The position numbers were made by a program, and so were the translations under genes. 64,000 bases of DNA, from positions 2,294,001 through 2,358,000 of the forward strand of contig JACZZP010000001.1 of NCBI GenBank assembly GCA_015183035.1, given 5' to 3'. Positions 1 through 12,099 of this stretch are shown here, one piece after another; position 1 is the stretch's first letter; every line of letters starts with the position of its first letter. Under the pieces are notes generated by a model. It searched no databases and was not told where the DNA came from. It was given only the letters and a program-made list of their open reading frames with translations. The stretch is from Meloidogyne chitwoodi (Eukaryota; Nematoda; Chromadorea; Rhabditida; Meloidogynidae).

Positions 1-64
1 CTTTTTTAAATTTATTTTAGAGAATTGCCATTTATTAAAAGATAAATTTTTATTAAATTATAAA

Positions 65-1755
65 ATGTCAATTTTAAATTTAATTTTGTTTAAATTTTCT
101 ATTTTTATTATTTTGTTTTGTTATTTTGTGGAAATTGCCTTGTCACAAGGTAAAATTTAAAAAAAAATTAAAAAAAAAAAACTTTTTTTAAAGGAGGATT
201 ACAAAAAGTTGGAAGGCTTGGAGGTAGTTTTCTCAAAGGAAGGTTAGGTAATGCTGTTGAATTAACAAAATTAGCAAACATTGAAAGTACAGCAACCAAA
301 ATACAAACTCCAAAAGGTTTTGTTAAACCTAGACAATTAGAGTAAGAAAATAATTTATTTAAAATATTATTCTTTAAATTAATATAAATTTGACAATTTT
401 TAAAATTAAAAACTTTAAATTAGTAAAAAAAGAAGAAAAAAAAACAAAATAAAACTATATTCTTTTTTAAATTTTAAAAATAAAGAATACCACCATCATC
501 ACATCCACCAATTAATTCATCATTTACTAGTCAAAATCAAAAAACTAAGCATGTTGCTGAACATTTAAATTTTCATAATAATCGTCGGCATTTTACAGAT
601 ATAACAAAATTTAATCATCCTAATTCTCCAATTTCTTCAACAACATTTCCTGGATATCAACCAAAGGTTTTTCTTTTCTTAAAATTAAAAAAACCTTTTC
701 ATATAAAGCATGGTTTTGGAGGTATTAATGATTTAATTGAATCAAAACATTTTGGTTCTACTGGAATTATTCATCAACAACGTTTATCACAAAAATATGT
801 TGAACAAGCACCTAAAGATTTAAAAGAATTAATTTCTAAAATGAGTAAAAAGATTATGAAATTAAATGATGAACAAATTGAAAATATTATTAATAAAATA
901 AAAAATACAAAAGACAATATTGAAAAGGTTAAGAAATAAATTAAATTAAAAGAATGGGGGGACACTTGTCCGCGGTCTGTTGAAAGCGAAACTTCTTTAG
1001 GATTTTCTTTATTATTTTTAACGGTTTTCGTTAGGTTAAAAAATGTTTAGTTAATTTTTTTAAAATTAACTAAACTTTTTGACTTATTTTACTACACATA
1101 AAATGAAAAAAAAAGATTTAAAAAAATAAATAAAATATATTTTCTTTTATTTTAAAGATAAAAGATAGTATTAATTCAACACCAAAAAATTCACATGAAA
1201 ATAACAAGGCAACAGAAGATTTACTAAATAAAGTAAAAGAAAATCTTGAAAAAGATAAAAAATATTTTGATAATGATAATTGGCGAAATGAAGGAAGAAA
1301 TAAAATGAATACTGAAGATTTTATTAAAGAAATTTATGTTTTAATAGAAAAATTTAATTTAAATATTAATGAAGAGGTATTTTTAAATTTTTTAAAATTT
1401 TAAGAAAGCAATAGAATTAGTTAATTATCAATAAGAAAGAAGAAAAAATGTTTATCCAAAGGTAAGGTTCGAACCTGCATCGTCGGACCGCAGATAGTCA
1501 AACACTTAACCAACTTAGCCTTACACTGACTGAATAATTTTAAAAAGATTTTATTCATAATAATATTATTAAATTTTAAATAAGATTGGTAACAATGTTC
1601 TCGGTGAAATTGGTTTTCTCTTGAGTGATGAAAATAAAGATTTAACAAATGATGAAATCAAAAAAATCTTTGAATTGTTTAAAATTAAAAATTCTGATAA
1701 AATTGAAAATATATTTGATAAAATGAATAATGAATTTTTAAAAAATAAAAATTAA
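65..1755 (+). CDS. Secreted protein, family member A (six exons)
   Basis: I do not recognise the family. Six exons join in frame (65-149, 194-341, 486-666, 709-927, 1158-1376, 1585-1755) to about 340 residues. Residues 1-28 are a signal peptide (MSILNLILFKF, then a hydrophobic core, then CYFVEIALSQ). The mature part is Lys/Asn/Glu rich: a basic Gly-rich stretch (LGGSFLKGRLG), a His/Asn/Pro/Ser-rich middle, then two helical acidic-basic segments. No transmembrane segment follows the signal peptide. A TTTATTTTAG acceptor ends at base 20, consistent with spliced-leader trans-splicing shortly before the ATG. The genes at 2773 and 5911 share the signal-peptide motif and order, so this is the first of a local tandem family. 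A secreted, possibly parasitism-related role is inference. The acceptor of the last exon (AAATAAG) is weak. Confidence 0.7.
1459..1525 (-). repeat. tRNA-derived sequence in intron 5 of gene A
   Basis: On the minus strand an A-box-like GGCTAAGTTGGTTAAG is followed about 30 bases later by a perfect B box, GGTTCGAACC. The T stem and acceptor stem do not pair well and no clean anticodon arm forms. It is more likely a pol III-derived SINE head or decayed tRNA than a working tRNA. Confidence 0.45.
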
Positions 1756-2772
1756 AGAAAAAAGAAAGAAATGAACAACCAAAAAAAGATTAAGTAAGAA
1801 GAAAAAAGAAACGTTGTAAAACAAAACCCCAAAACAATTAATATTACTCTTCTCCCTGTAAATATTTTATACCTCTTAAAAAATTTAAAAATATTATTTA
1901 AATTAAATTAATTTAAATACCAATTTATTTATTTATTATTTAAATTATTTACCCCCAATTTTTTAAATTATATATTCCTCCTTATTTACAATTAAAAATT
2001 TATATTATTATTTTAGTATTATTTAAACGTATAAACACTTGTAGTATTTTAATTATTATTTTTTTAATTATTTTAATATAATCAAGTTTTTTTTTAACTT
2101 TTCTTGTTTACGGGACTATTTAATTCCATAATTAAAAAAAAATTTTTTTGGCAAAATGTCGAATCGATGAAAGATTTTCACTATTCACGTGTATGTAAAA
2201 GATATACATAGTTGCCCTTTTAAAAAAAATTTTTCTTTCCTTTAAATTTTTTTAATTTGATGTGGATAATTGATTAATTAAAATAAGAGGTGGGGGTTGG
2301 CGAGGAAAGAAGAATACATTTTGAGAAGAAATTTTTTAAAATTTTATTTTATTCTCTAATTTTTTTTAATTTTCAATTTTTTTAATTTAAATTTAAAAAA
2401 TTAAAAAAAGTCCGGTAATTAATGTTTAATGCTTAAGCGAGGGATTAAATAACATTAAAAGACAAACTAAAGTAAGCACCTTGGTGGCTAAGTGGTAGTG
2501 TGCTTGACTATGTTAGCAAACACTGAAAAGAAGGTTGAAGGTTCGAAGCCTAATAGCATCTTTATTTTATTTATTTAATTTTTTTTTTCGCATTGGAAGC
2601 ATGTTTTTTGTAAAATTTTTTTTTCAAATATTTTTAAATAAAAAAATAGAAGGAGATTTTAACAAATTATTATTTTTTCTAAGTTTATTTCAATTCATAA
2701 TTTTATAAATTTTAATTTTGGCTTTAGACCCTTAATTTTGTTTATTTAATTTTTATAGAAAAAAACGAAAAA
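1756..2772. other. Intergenic region with duplicated gene flank
   Basis: No gene is seen. Bases about 1900-2230 are a diverged copy of about 4690-5350: both contain the block TTTAAACGTATAAACACTTG, then ACGGGACTATTTAATTC, then GGCAAAATGTC. The duplication that made genes A and B therefore included downstream flank. A tRNA-like sequence lies near 2475-2561. Confidence 0.6.
2475..2561 (+). repeat. tRNA-derived sequence
   Basis: An A-box-like TGGCTAAGTGGTAG and a B box GGTTCGAAGCC sit about 55 bases apart. The anticodon and acceptor arms do not fold cleanly. It shares the words GGCTAAG and TTGACTAT with the copy at 1459-1525, which points to a repeated tRNA-derived family. Confidence 0.4.
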
Positions 2773-4350
2773 ATGGCGCTGAAAAATCAACGTTTATTTA
2801 AATTTTTTATTTTTTTAATTATTTTAACTTGTTATTTTGTGGAAATAATGGTAACGATACGAGGTAAAAATTAAAAAATATTAATTAATTATTTCCTTTT
2901 TAAAGTTTCAACATTACAAAATGCTAGTAAATTAGTAAAAGAACACCATTTGGAGAAGCTTTAGGATCTAAAATTGTAAATAATACTTCAAACAAAATAA
3001 CAAATGCAGGAACTAAAATAACAACAAAAATAGAAAATGCTCAATTACCAAAAGTAAAAAAGTTGACAGAAAAAGAATTAATTAAAATTCCAAAAAATAA
3101 TAATGGAAAGAGGTAAAGGAAAAAAATTAAATATAAAAAAATATAGTTTTGACTTTAGTAATTAGAAAACTCAAAAATATTTTTTTCCAGTGGGTGTCCT
3201 TTTAACTGATAATTTAATTAAATAAATTTAAATTAAAAATAAAATAAAATTCTTTTTTTTTTAAATAAAATTAAATATATACCTATTTATTTTAAAAATA
3301 ACTTAAATAGCTTACATAACAATTGGCAAAGTTCTTCTTTAAATCCTTTTAATAAAGAAATTGCTCATTATAATTTTACAAATTATAAAACATTTAATGA
3401 AAATATAATAATGGTAAAATTAAAATAAATTAATTTTAATTAAATTAATTTTTTAGAAACAATTAAATGAAATAAAAGAAGGAATAAAAATAAATAAAAC
3501 AATTAAAACGACAAAAGATTTATTTAATAAAATAATTTCAGAATTAATAAATTTAGAAAATGCAAAATTTGAAAAAATATTTAAAAAATTAAATAAATTT
3601 AGAAAAAATGTAGATAAGGTAATTTTTATTTTTTTAAACTAAAATTTAAATTAATAAAGCTTCGTAAAAATATAAAATCAAATGAGATTGAAATTTTAAA
3701 AGAAGATGAAAACAAAAGAATTAAATTAATAAAAGAAATATTTAATAATTTAAATTTAAAAATGGATGAAAATGTTTGGGTTTTTTTATTATTTATTTAT
3801 TTATAATTGAATATATTAGGAAATAATTTTATTAATTTTAATCCTGACATTACCAAAAACACTTGTTTTAAATCCAATTTTTTTAAATTAATTTTACTAA
3901 AAAATTTACATAGAACAAAATATTAAATTAAATTTATTATAAATTATTAAAAAACAAAAAATGGAAATAAATAAAAGTTTATACCCTGGCAGGCATCGAA
4001 CCTGCGACCTCACAAGTGCTTGCTAGAACCTTCGCTCACACATAATCGGAAGCTCTACCGACTTAGCCACCGGGGCGACTCGTTCAATTATTCTTTTAAT
4101 ATATTTTATATTCTCGCCTAAGCGTTTTAAAATGTTCCTTAAACTTATAATATGTATCTTTTTTTAATATTTATTTTTTTAGTTTAATGAAGATATTTCA
4201 AATAAAATTAATGAATTATTAAATAATAAAGATTTATTAATAGAAGATAAAATTGAACACGTTTTTGAATTAATTTCAGAAGAAAATAAAAATGTTGGAC
4301 TTAAAATTATAAATGAATTAATTTCAAAAGAAAATGAGGAGAAAAAATGA
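2773..4350 (+). pseudogene. Secreted-protein family member B, probable frameshift in exon 2
   Basis: This is a paralogue of the gene at 65. Exons are 2773-2863, 2906-3112, 3311-3413, 3457-3618, 3660-3779 and 4183-4350. Exon 1 encodes a signal peptide with the same CYFVEI motif. Exon 2 starts in the expected frame (VSTLQNASKLVK) but that frame hits a stop within about 20 codons. The family-like continuation (TPFGEALGSKIVNN...) lies in another frame, so a small indel near base 2940 breaks the reading frame. The later exons stay open and Lys/Asn/Glu rich, ending ISKENEEKK. A TTTTTATAG acceptor lies just upstream of the ATG. It may be a recent pseudogene, a sequencing error, or a gene with an unrecognised micro-intron. 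Confidence 0.6.
3983..4076 (-). repeat. tRNA-like sequence in an intron of gene B
   Basis: On the minus strand the ends form an almost complete acceptor stem (GCCCCGG with CCAGGGT, one mismatch), followed by a D arm (GCTAAGTCGGTAGAGC) and a perfect T arm (GCAGG, loop TTCGATG, CCTGC). At 94 bases it is long, and I cannot form a standard anticodon stem without assuming an intron or long variable arm. It could be an intron-containing tRNA, but a tRNA-derived element is more likely. Confidence 0.45.
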
Positions 4351-4969
4351 AAGAATTTTTAAAAGTCCAAAAAAGAGAAAAAGAAAATTATTTAAATTTA
4401 ACCTTAAATATATTTTGAAAATATCTTTTATTTTTTTAAGTTGAAAATTGAGAGAAAAAATTTAAATTTAAAAAACAAATATTCTCCCCTTTCCCCGATC
4501 AGATTTTTGTTTTGATCTTTTTATTTTTGAATATTTTTTGTTTCAAAAAACAAAAAAATATCTATTATTTTAATATTATATTATCCACTTCTACCAATTT
4601 GCATATATAAAAAAACAAAAAAATTTTTTTAATTCCTCTCCTCCTCTTTGTGTAAAATTAAATTTATTATTTTTTAAAATTTATTATTTTAATTTAAATT
4701 TATCTAAATACCATTTATTCATTATTATTTAAATTATTTACTCCCAAATTTTTAAATTATTATTTACCCTTATTCAAAATTTAAATTAAAAATTTATATT
4801 ATTATTTTAGTATTATTTAAACGTATAAACACTTGTAGTATTTTAATTGTTTTAATATAAAGGTTTTTTTAAACTTTTCTTTTTTTACGGGACTATTTAA
4901 TTCTGTAATTCAAAAAAATATTTATTGGCAAAATGTCAAATCGTTGAATGATTTTCGTGTGTGTAAGAA

Positions 4970-5327
4970 GGTAAGGGACGATTCAGTGTAGCGATTGTTT
5001 TTGGCCGTAACTTTTTTATTTCTTAACCGATCTGAATAGTTCTTTTATTAATCAAAAGCATCCGATAAAAGGATTAATTTAACCAATTGGACCGATCCAA
5101 TCGGATCACTCAACAAAAAGTTATAGCGCCATAAAAGTGGAAAATCATGATTTCGCGTTTTTCGGGCATAACTTTTTAAAAATAAACTGATCTGATCGGT
5201 CTAATTAGTGAAAAGACTTCACTTTTTGAGCTCTTTCGAATGACATAAAAATTATTTGAAAATATTTAAAATGAAAAAAGTTATAAGAGCTACTCTGAAT
5301 CGGCCGACTCTGAATCGTCCTTTACCG
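4970..5327. mobile_element. Inverted-repeat element, GGACGATTCAG family, copy 1
   Basis: The left end AGGTAAGGGACGATTCAG is the inverse of the right end CTGAATCGTCCTTTACC. The body is about 88% alike, by eye, to the element at 6482-6855 and includes AACTTTTTTATTTCTTAACCG and AGTTATAGCG. There is no coding capacity. It interrupts the duplicated flank that is uninterrupted near 2180-2210. The flanking duplication is imperfect (TGTGTAAGA versus TGTGCAAAG). Confidence 0.8.
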
Positions 5328-5910
5328 TGTGCAAAGGTGCTCTTTTAAAAAATCTTTCTTTTAAATTTTTTTAATTTTTAATTTATTAAAAAGCGTAGGA
5401 GGAAATGCGCAATCAGAAAAAATTTTTTTTCTTTATTAATTTAGAGAGGCAATAATTAACTAAAATAAAATCGTGGAAGGCAGAAAATATCTTATAGGCA
5501 ATAGATGGTCCTTTCATTTTTAAAATTAATTTTTAAATTTAAATTTTTTTTCTTCTAAATTTATTTAAAATAAAAATATTTTCTTTAATTTATTAAAATT
5601 AAATTAAAAAAAAATATTAATTTATTTTAAGGCATAAAAAGGTTATAAAGACAAAAATACCCTAAAATATTTAATAAAGTTTTCTTCTTTTTAAAAATCT
5701 AAAATAAAGAAAAAACATTAATCTATCTCTTAGGGTGTACTTTTAATTGGAATAAATTTTAATAAATATTTTTGAGTTTTTTTTGATTTTGAGTTTTTGG
5801 TTATTTATTAAAAAACGATATTTAATCAAATCTTCCCCTTTCTCCATTTAAGTAAAAATTAATATAAATATATTTTTAGTAAATAAATATATTTTTAAAA
5901 TTATTTAAAT
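5328..5910. other. Intergenic region before gene C
   Basis: Low-complexity AT-rich sequence with no gene. A TATTTTTAG acceptor about 30 bases upstream of the ATG at 5911 may be the trans-splice site of the next gene. Confidence 0.4.
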
Positions 5911-7462
5911 ATGAAACAACATTTATTTAAATTTTCATTATTTTTTATTATTTTATTTAATTGTCAATTTATGGAAATTGAAATGATGTTAGCAATAAGT
6001 AAATTTTTAAATATTTTATTTTTAAAAAATAAAACATTTTTTAAAAGATAAAATAAAAGCTACTAATCTTCGAAGTGCTCACACGGTTATTAAATCACAT
6101 ATGTCAACTAATACTAAATTAGAAGAAGAACCTCAAAAACAAAGTTCACAAAAAGAGTAAAAAATTATTTTAAATACTCCAAATTATTTGAAAATATTAA
6201 AATAATTTTATATTTTAATATTAAAATACAAGCCATTTCATCAAAAGAAAATTTAATTTGTCCAATGCTGAAATGTCCCTTTTTTAACATTTCAGTGCGA
6301 ATGGTTGAGTGTTCTTAAAAATTTGATAATTTTGACATGGTGGCACGACTTTTCGTCAACGGACTTTACGTCAACGGACCTTCCGTCAATACTTTTCGTC
6401 AATGGACTTTATGTCAACGGACTTTTCGTCAATGAACAAATATTTTTTAAAAAATTAAAGAAATAATATTAATTAAAAAGAGGGTAGGGGACGATTCAGT
6501 CGGCCGATTCAGAGTAGCAGGTTGTTTTTGGTCATAACTTTTTTATTTCTTAACCGATCCGAATAGTTCTTTTATTAATCGAAAGCATCCGATAAGCGGA
6601 TAAAGTTATCTAATTTGACCGATCCAATCAGATCACTCAACAAAAAGTTATAGCGCGATAAAAGTGGAAAATCGTGATTTTTCTGTTTTTCGGACATAAC
6701 TTTTTTAAAAATCAACTGATCTGATCGGTCTAATAGTGAAAAGACTCTACTTTTTGAGCTCTTTCGAATGACATATAAATTATTTGAAAAAGTTTAAAAT
6801 GAAAAAAGTTATACGAGCTACTCTGAATCAGCCGACTCTGAATCGTCCTTTACCGTTAAAAAGAAGCATAACTGGACTGACCTCCCTAGAAATCACCACC
6901 AATAAGATCAACACGCAATTTAAGTTACTATAACCACCCCATTACTAATTACAATAACTAAATACATACTATAACTAATATAAGTATATTTTACAATAAA
7001 CTGTAACATTTAAAACGAAATTCTCGTTTAACTTTTTTTAAAAAATTTGTTTATTGACGAAAAGTCCGTTGACATAAAGTCCATTGACTAAAAGTATTGA
7101 CGGATGGTCCGTTGACGTAAAGTCCATTGACGAAAAGTCGGGGAGCCTTTTGACATTGATCCAATTTATTTGTTTTAACCTTTGTGGAATTAATATAATT
7201 TATTTATATTTTTTTTTTTAATTAAATAATAATATATTTTTAAATTTAATAGGAATAATATATTTTTAAATTTAATAGGACTGCTAGTAGTTGGATGCCT
7301 CTACATCCTACCAAAAATTATGTAAAAATATCAATTCCTGATATACCCAACAAGCCAAATTCAGTTGATCAATTTATTCCTTCCCATCCTACCAAAGAAT
7401 TTCAAAAATTTTCAATTCCTGATATAACCAACAAGCAAAATTCAGTTGATGAAGATTACTAA
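5911..7462 (+). CDS. Secreted protein, family member C, with tandem repeat tail
   Basis: Three exons join in frame: 5911-5998, 6048-6156 and 7279-7462, giving about 126 residues. The first exon is a signal peptide (MKQHLFKFSLFF, hydrophobic core, FMEIEMMLA) resembling genes A and B. Exon 2 is polar (NKIKATNLRSAHTV, then EEEPQKQSSQ). Exon 3 carries two tandem copies of a 23-24-residue unit of the form HPTK-x3-K-SIPDI-x-NK-x-NSVD. No known domain is recognised. The 1.1-kb second intron holds the nested mobile elements at 6339-7147. If exon 3 were not spliced in, the protein would end with the stop at 6157-6159, directly after exon 2. The splice model is mine and needs transcript support. Confidence 0.6.
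6339..7147. mobile_element. Long-TIR element containing a second element
   Basis: The two ends (6339-6435 and about 7050-7147) are near-perfect inverted repeats of about 90 bp built from GTCAACGGAC / TTTTCGTCAATGG modules. A perfect 9-bp direct duplication, TTTTGACAT, flanks it (6330-6338 and 7148-7156). No transposase is seen; the interior is mostly the inserted element at 6482-6855 plus AT-rich filler. The 9-bp duplication and GG ends fit Merlin or MULE-type transposition. Confidence 0.85.
6482..6855. mobile_element. Inverted-repeat element, GGACGATTCAG family, copy 2 (nested)
   Basis: TIRs of about 36 bp: GGGTAGGGGACGATTCAG at the left against CTGAATCGTCCTTTACCG at the right, extending inward through GGCCGATTCAGAGTAGC. 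A perfect 9-bp direct duplication TTAAAAAGA flanks it (6473-6481 and 6856-6864). It is inserted inside the element at 6339-7147, so it is the younger of the two. Non-coding. Confidence 0.85.
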
Positions 7463-7595
7463 AAAATATATAAAAATATAAAGTTTAGAACAAAAAAGAG
7501 AAAAAGAAACGAAGACAAAAATGAGAAAAAGATTTATTTATTTTGATACAATTTTGAAATTCGAAAAAAAATTAGCGTATTTATTCTAATTTAAG

Positions 7596-7753
7596 GCTAC
7601 ACGACCATTTGCGGACAACAGACTGTAAAAAAAATCCAAAAAATTACCAAATTTTTTTAAAATTCTTTTAAATCTCTGAATTGAAAAAAATTAAATCTTA
7701 TTGAATTGTTAATCTTTTATTATCAATGTCCTGTCCGCAAGTGTCGCCACACA
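7596..7753. mobile_element. Short inverted-repeat element, TTGCGGAC family
   Basis: The left end has ACGACCATTTGCGGACAACAG; the inverse of the right end has GCGACACTTGCGGACAGG. An 8-bp direct duplication AATTTAAG flanks it (7588-7595 and 7754-7761), though such an AT-rich word could match by chance. The same words recur at 955-985 and 61810-61860. Non-coding. Confidence 0.6.
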
Positions 7754-7977
7754 AATTTAAGAATATTTTAAAAAGACAATTCTACAACTATTATTATAAG
7801 TATATAAAAAATAAATACGTTAAAACATCCCTTGAAAAAAATTTTATTTTATTCAAAAAAAAACTAAAAATTCCCCTTAACTTCAAAGAGATATATTTAT
7901 TTATTTTTAACAAAATTATATTTTATTTAAACGTATAAAATTGCAACAAAAAAATAATATTTTTATTTAAATTTTTC

Positions 7978-8890
7978 TTAACGTTTTGACCTTTTTTGTT
8001 TTTTAATTCTTCCTTTTAAATTTTTATTTTTTGCTCCTTTTTTTCGTTTAATTCCACTAATTTTAATATTATTATTATTTTCTTCAAATTCTTTTTCTTC
8101 TTTTTTATTTTTAATTTCTTCTTTTTTATTCTTTAATTGTTTATAATTTATAAAAGACTTCTTTGCTGGTTTTCCTCCCAATTTTTGAATTAATTTTTGT
8201 TGTGCAGTTAATTTCTCTTTACCATCAGATATTTTAGAAGCAACAAAACGTTCAATCTTTTTAATTGGATTTATTTTTTTAATTTATTTTATAAAAAAAC
8301 ATTAAATAATATCTCTCTAAAATATTTAAAAATAAATAAAAACCTCAAAAGTAACACGTTTATGATTTATTGGACTGTCCAAACTATTTTGCTTTTGCTG
8401 TTTTTTCAAAATTCCAGTCGATTTGTTTTTCTCAACGAACAAATTTTCAGTTAATTTGTCTTCTACATCATCTTTAATAATTATTTCATCATCACTTTCA
8501 ATTCTAAAATTTTTTAAAAATTTTAATTTAAATTTTAAAAACAAAAATCTTTAATTTTTATTATTTTCATAAATTAAAGTACTCTCATACTTTCTAAGTT
8601 CTCCCAAAATTAACAAAAATATTCCCACAAAAATAAAAAAACCTCAATGGCAAAAATTCATCCACAACAACATCTTTTACTGTTTTATTATTTTCTTCAA
8701 ATTCTTCTTCTTCAATTTGATAATTATTTTCATTCAATTCTTCTTTATATTTTTGTTCTTCTCTTCTCATTTTAATAATAAATTGTCTCATAAGTGTATC
8801 AAATGAAGGTGTTGGCCCAGCATTAAAAAACAATTCATCATCTGGTACACATCCCCAATCATTTTCTGGACAAATACAATTTTTATTCAT
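7978..8890 (-). CDS. Basic, probably nuclear protein of unknown function
   Basis: I do not recognise this gene. Three exons on the minus strand (about 8890-8646, 8503-8345, 8277-7978) give about 230 residues. The N-terminus is Cys-containing and acidic (MNKNCICPENDWGCVPDDE, then PTPSFDTLMRQF). The middle is acidic and contains STGILKK followed about 20 residues later by KRVTFEV, a pair resembling PP1-docking motifs (RVxF-type). The C-terminus is a long Lys/Glu-rich helix ending in a basic tail (GAKNKNLKGRIKKQKRSKR), suggesting nuclear or nucleolar targeting. No transmembrane segment is seen. It follows lag-1 on the same strand, about 480 bases downstream. Function and exact splice sites are uncertain. 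Confidence 0.6.
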
Positions 8891-9367
8891 TTAATCTTTT
8901 TTTTAAAGATTAATTTTTTTTAAATTGTTAAAATTAAAGAAAAAATTTTTTTAAATATTTTAAAGATAAAAATGATCAATTTTTGAATTAAAACATAAAT
9001 AAAACATTTTATTTTAATTAATAATATGTATAAGAAAAAAAGTTAAAAAAATAATAAATTCAGAAAAATCAAAAAAAAAAGAAAATATTCTTTAGAGAAT
9101 ATAAAAATAAAACAAATAATCATCACCAATAAAAATTTAAAAAAAAATCCCAAAACTAGATTATATTTTAATTAATATATTTTTAAATAGATAAATAAAG
9201 GGAAGAATAGCCAAAAATATTTTAAATTTATTTATTCTTTTTCTGTCAATATTCTTTGATTATTTTGGCTATTAACCTATGTGAGATTAATATATATGTA
9301 CATTTATATAAATAAATAAAAGAGAAAATATATTTATGGGATTTATCAAATGACTTTTTTCTTTTTT
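8891..9367. other. Intergenic region between lag-1 and the basic protein gene
   Basis: AT-rich, low-complexity sequence holding the 3' end of lag-1. No gene, RNA or clear repeat is seen. Confidence 0.5.
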
Positions 9368-11822
<2,455 letters not shown>

Positions 11823-12099
11823 GGCACAATAACTACTGAAAATTAAAAAATAAATTTAAGCTTTTTTTAATTTTTTATTAAATTTTTTCTTAGAAAAAAT
11901 ATAAAAATGGTCATTTTCCTTGCAAAATTCATTTCAGCATGACTAAATTTTCAGTACTCAAATGACCATTGAAAAATATTAAAAAGTGCAAAAATATCAA
12001 AATGGAAAATATTTTTCGGTCATTCATTTGAGTCTCTCACTTATTTTTATTTTTTGCTTTTTTAAAATTTTCTTAATTAAAATTAATAATTTAGATTTA
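11823..12099. promoter_or_regulatory. Shared head-to-head intergenic region of lag-1 and mppb-1
   Basis: About 280 bases separate two divergent start codons. It contains a perfect 10-bp inverted repeat (ATGGTCATTT at 11907-11916, AAATGACCAT at 11960-11969) and a related GGTCATTCATTTG near 12018. A TTTTCAG acceptor precedes the lag-1 ATG and AATTTAG precedes the mppb-1 ATG, as expected for trans-spliced genes. A shared promoter role is inference. Confidence 0.45.

Noticed and set aside
7726..7938. 70-codon open frame starting MSCPQVSPHKF
   Set aside because: Begins in the arm of the 7596-7753 element and continues into Lys/Phe-rich low-complexity AT sequence; no splice or start context.
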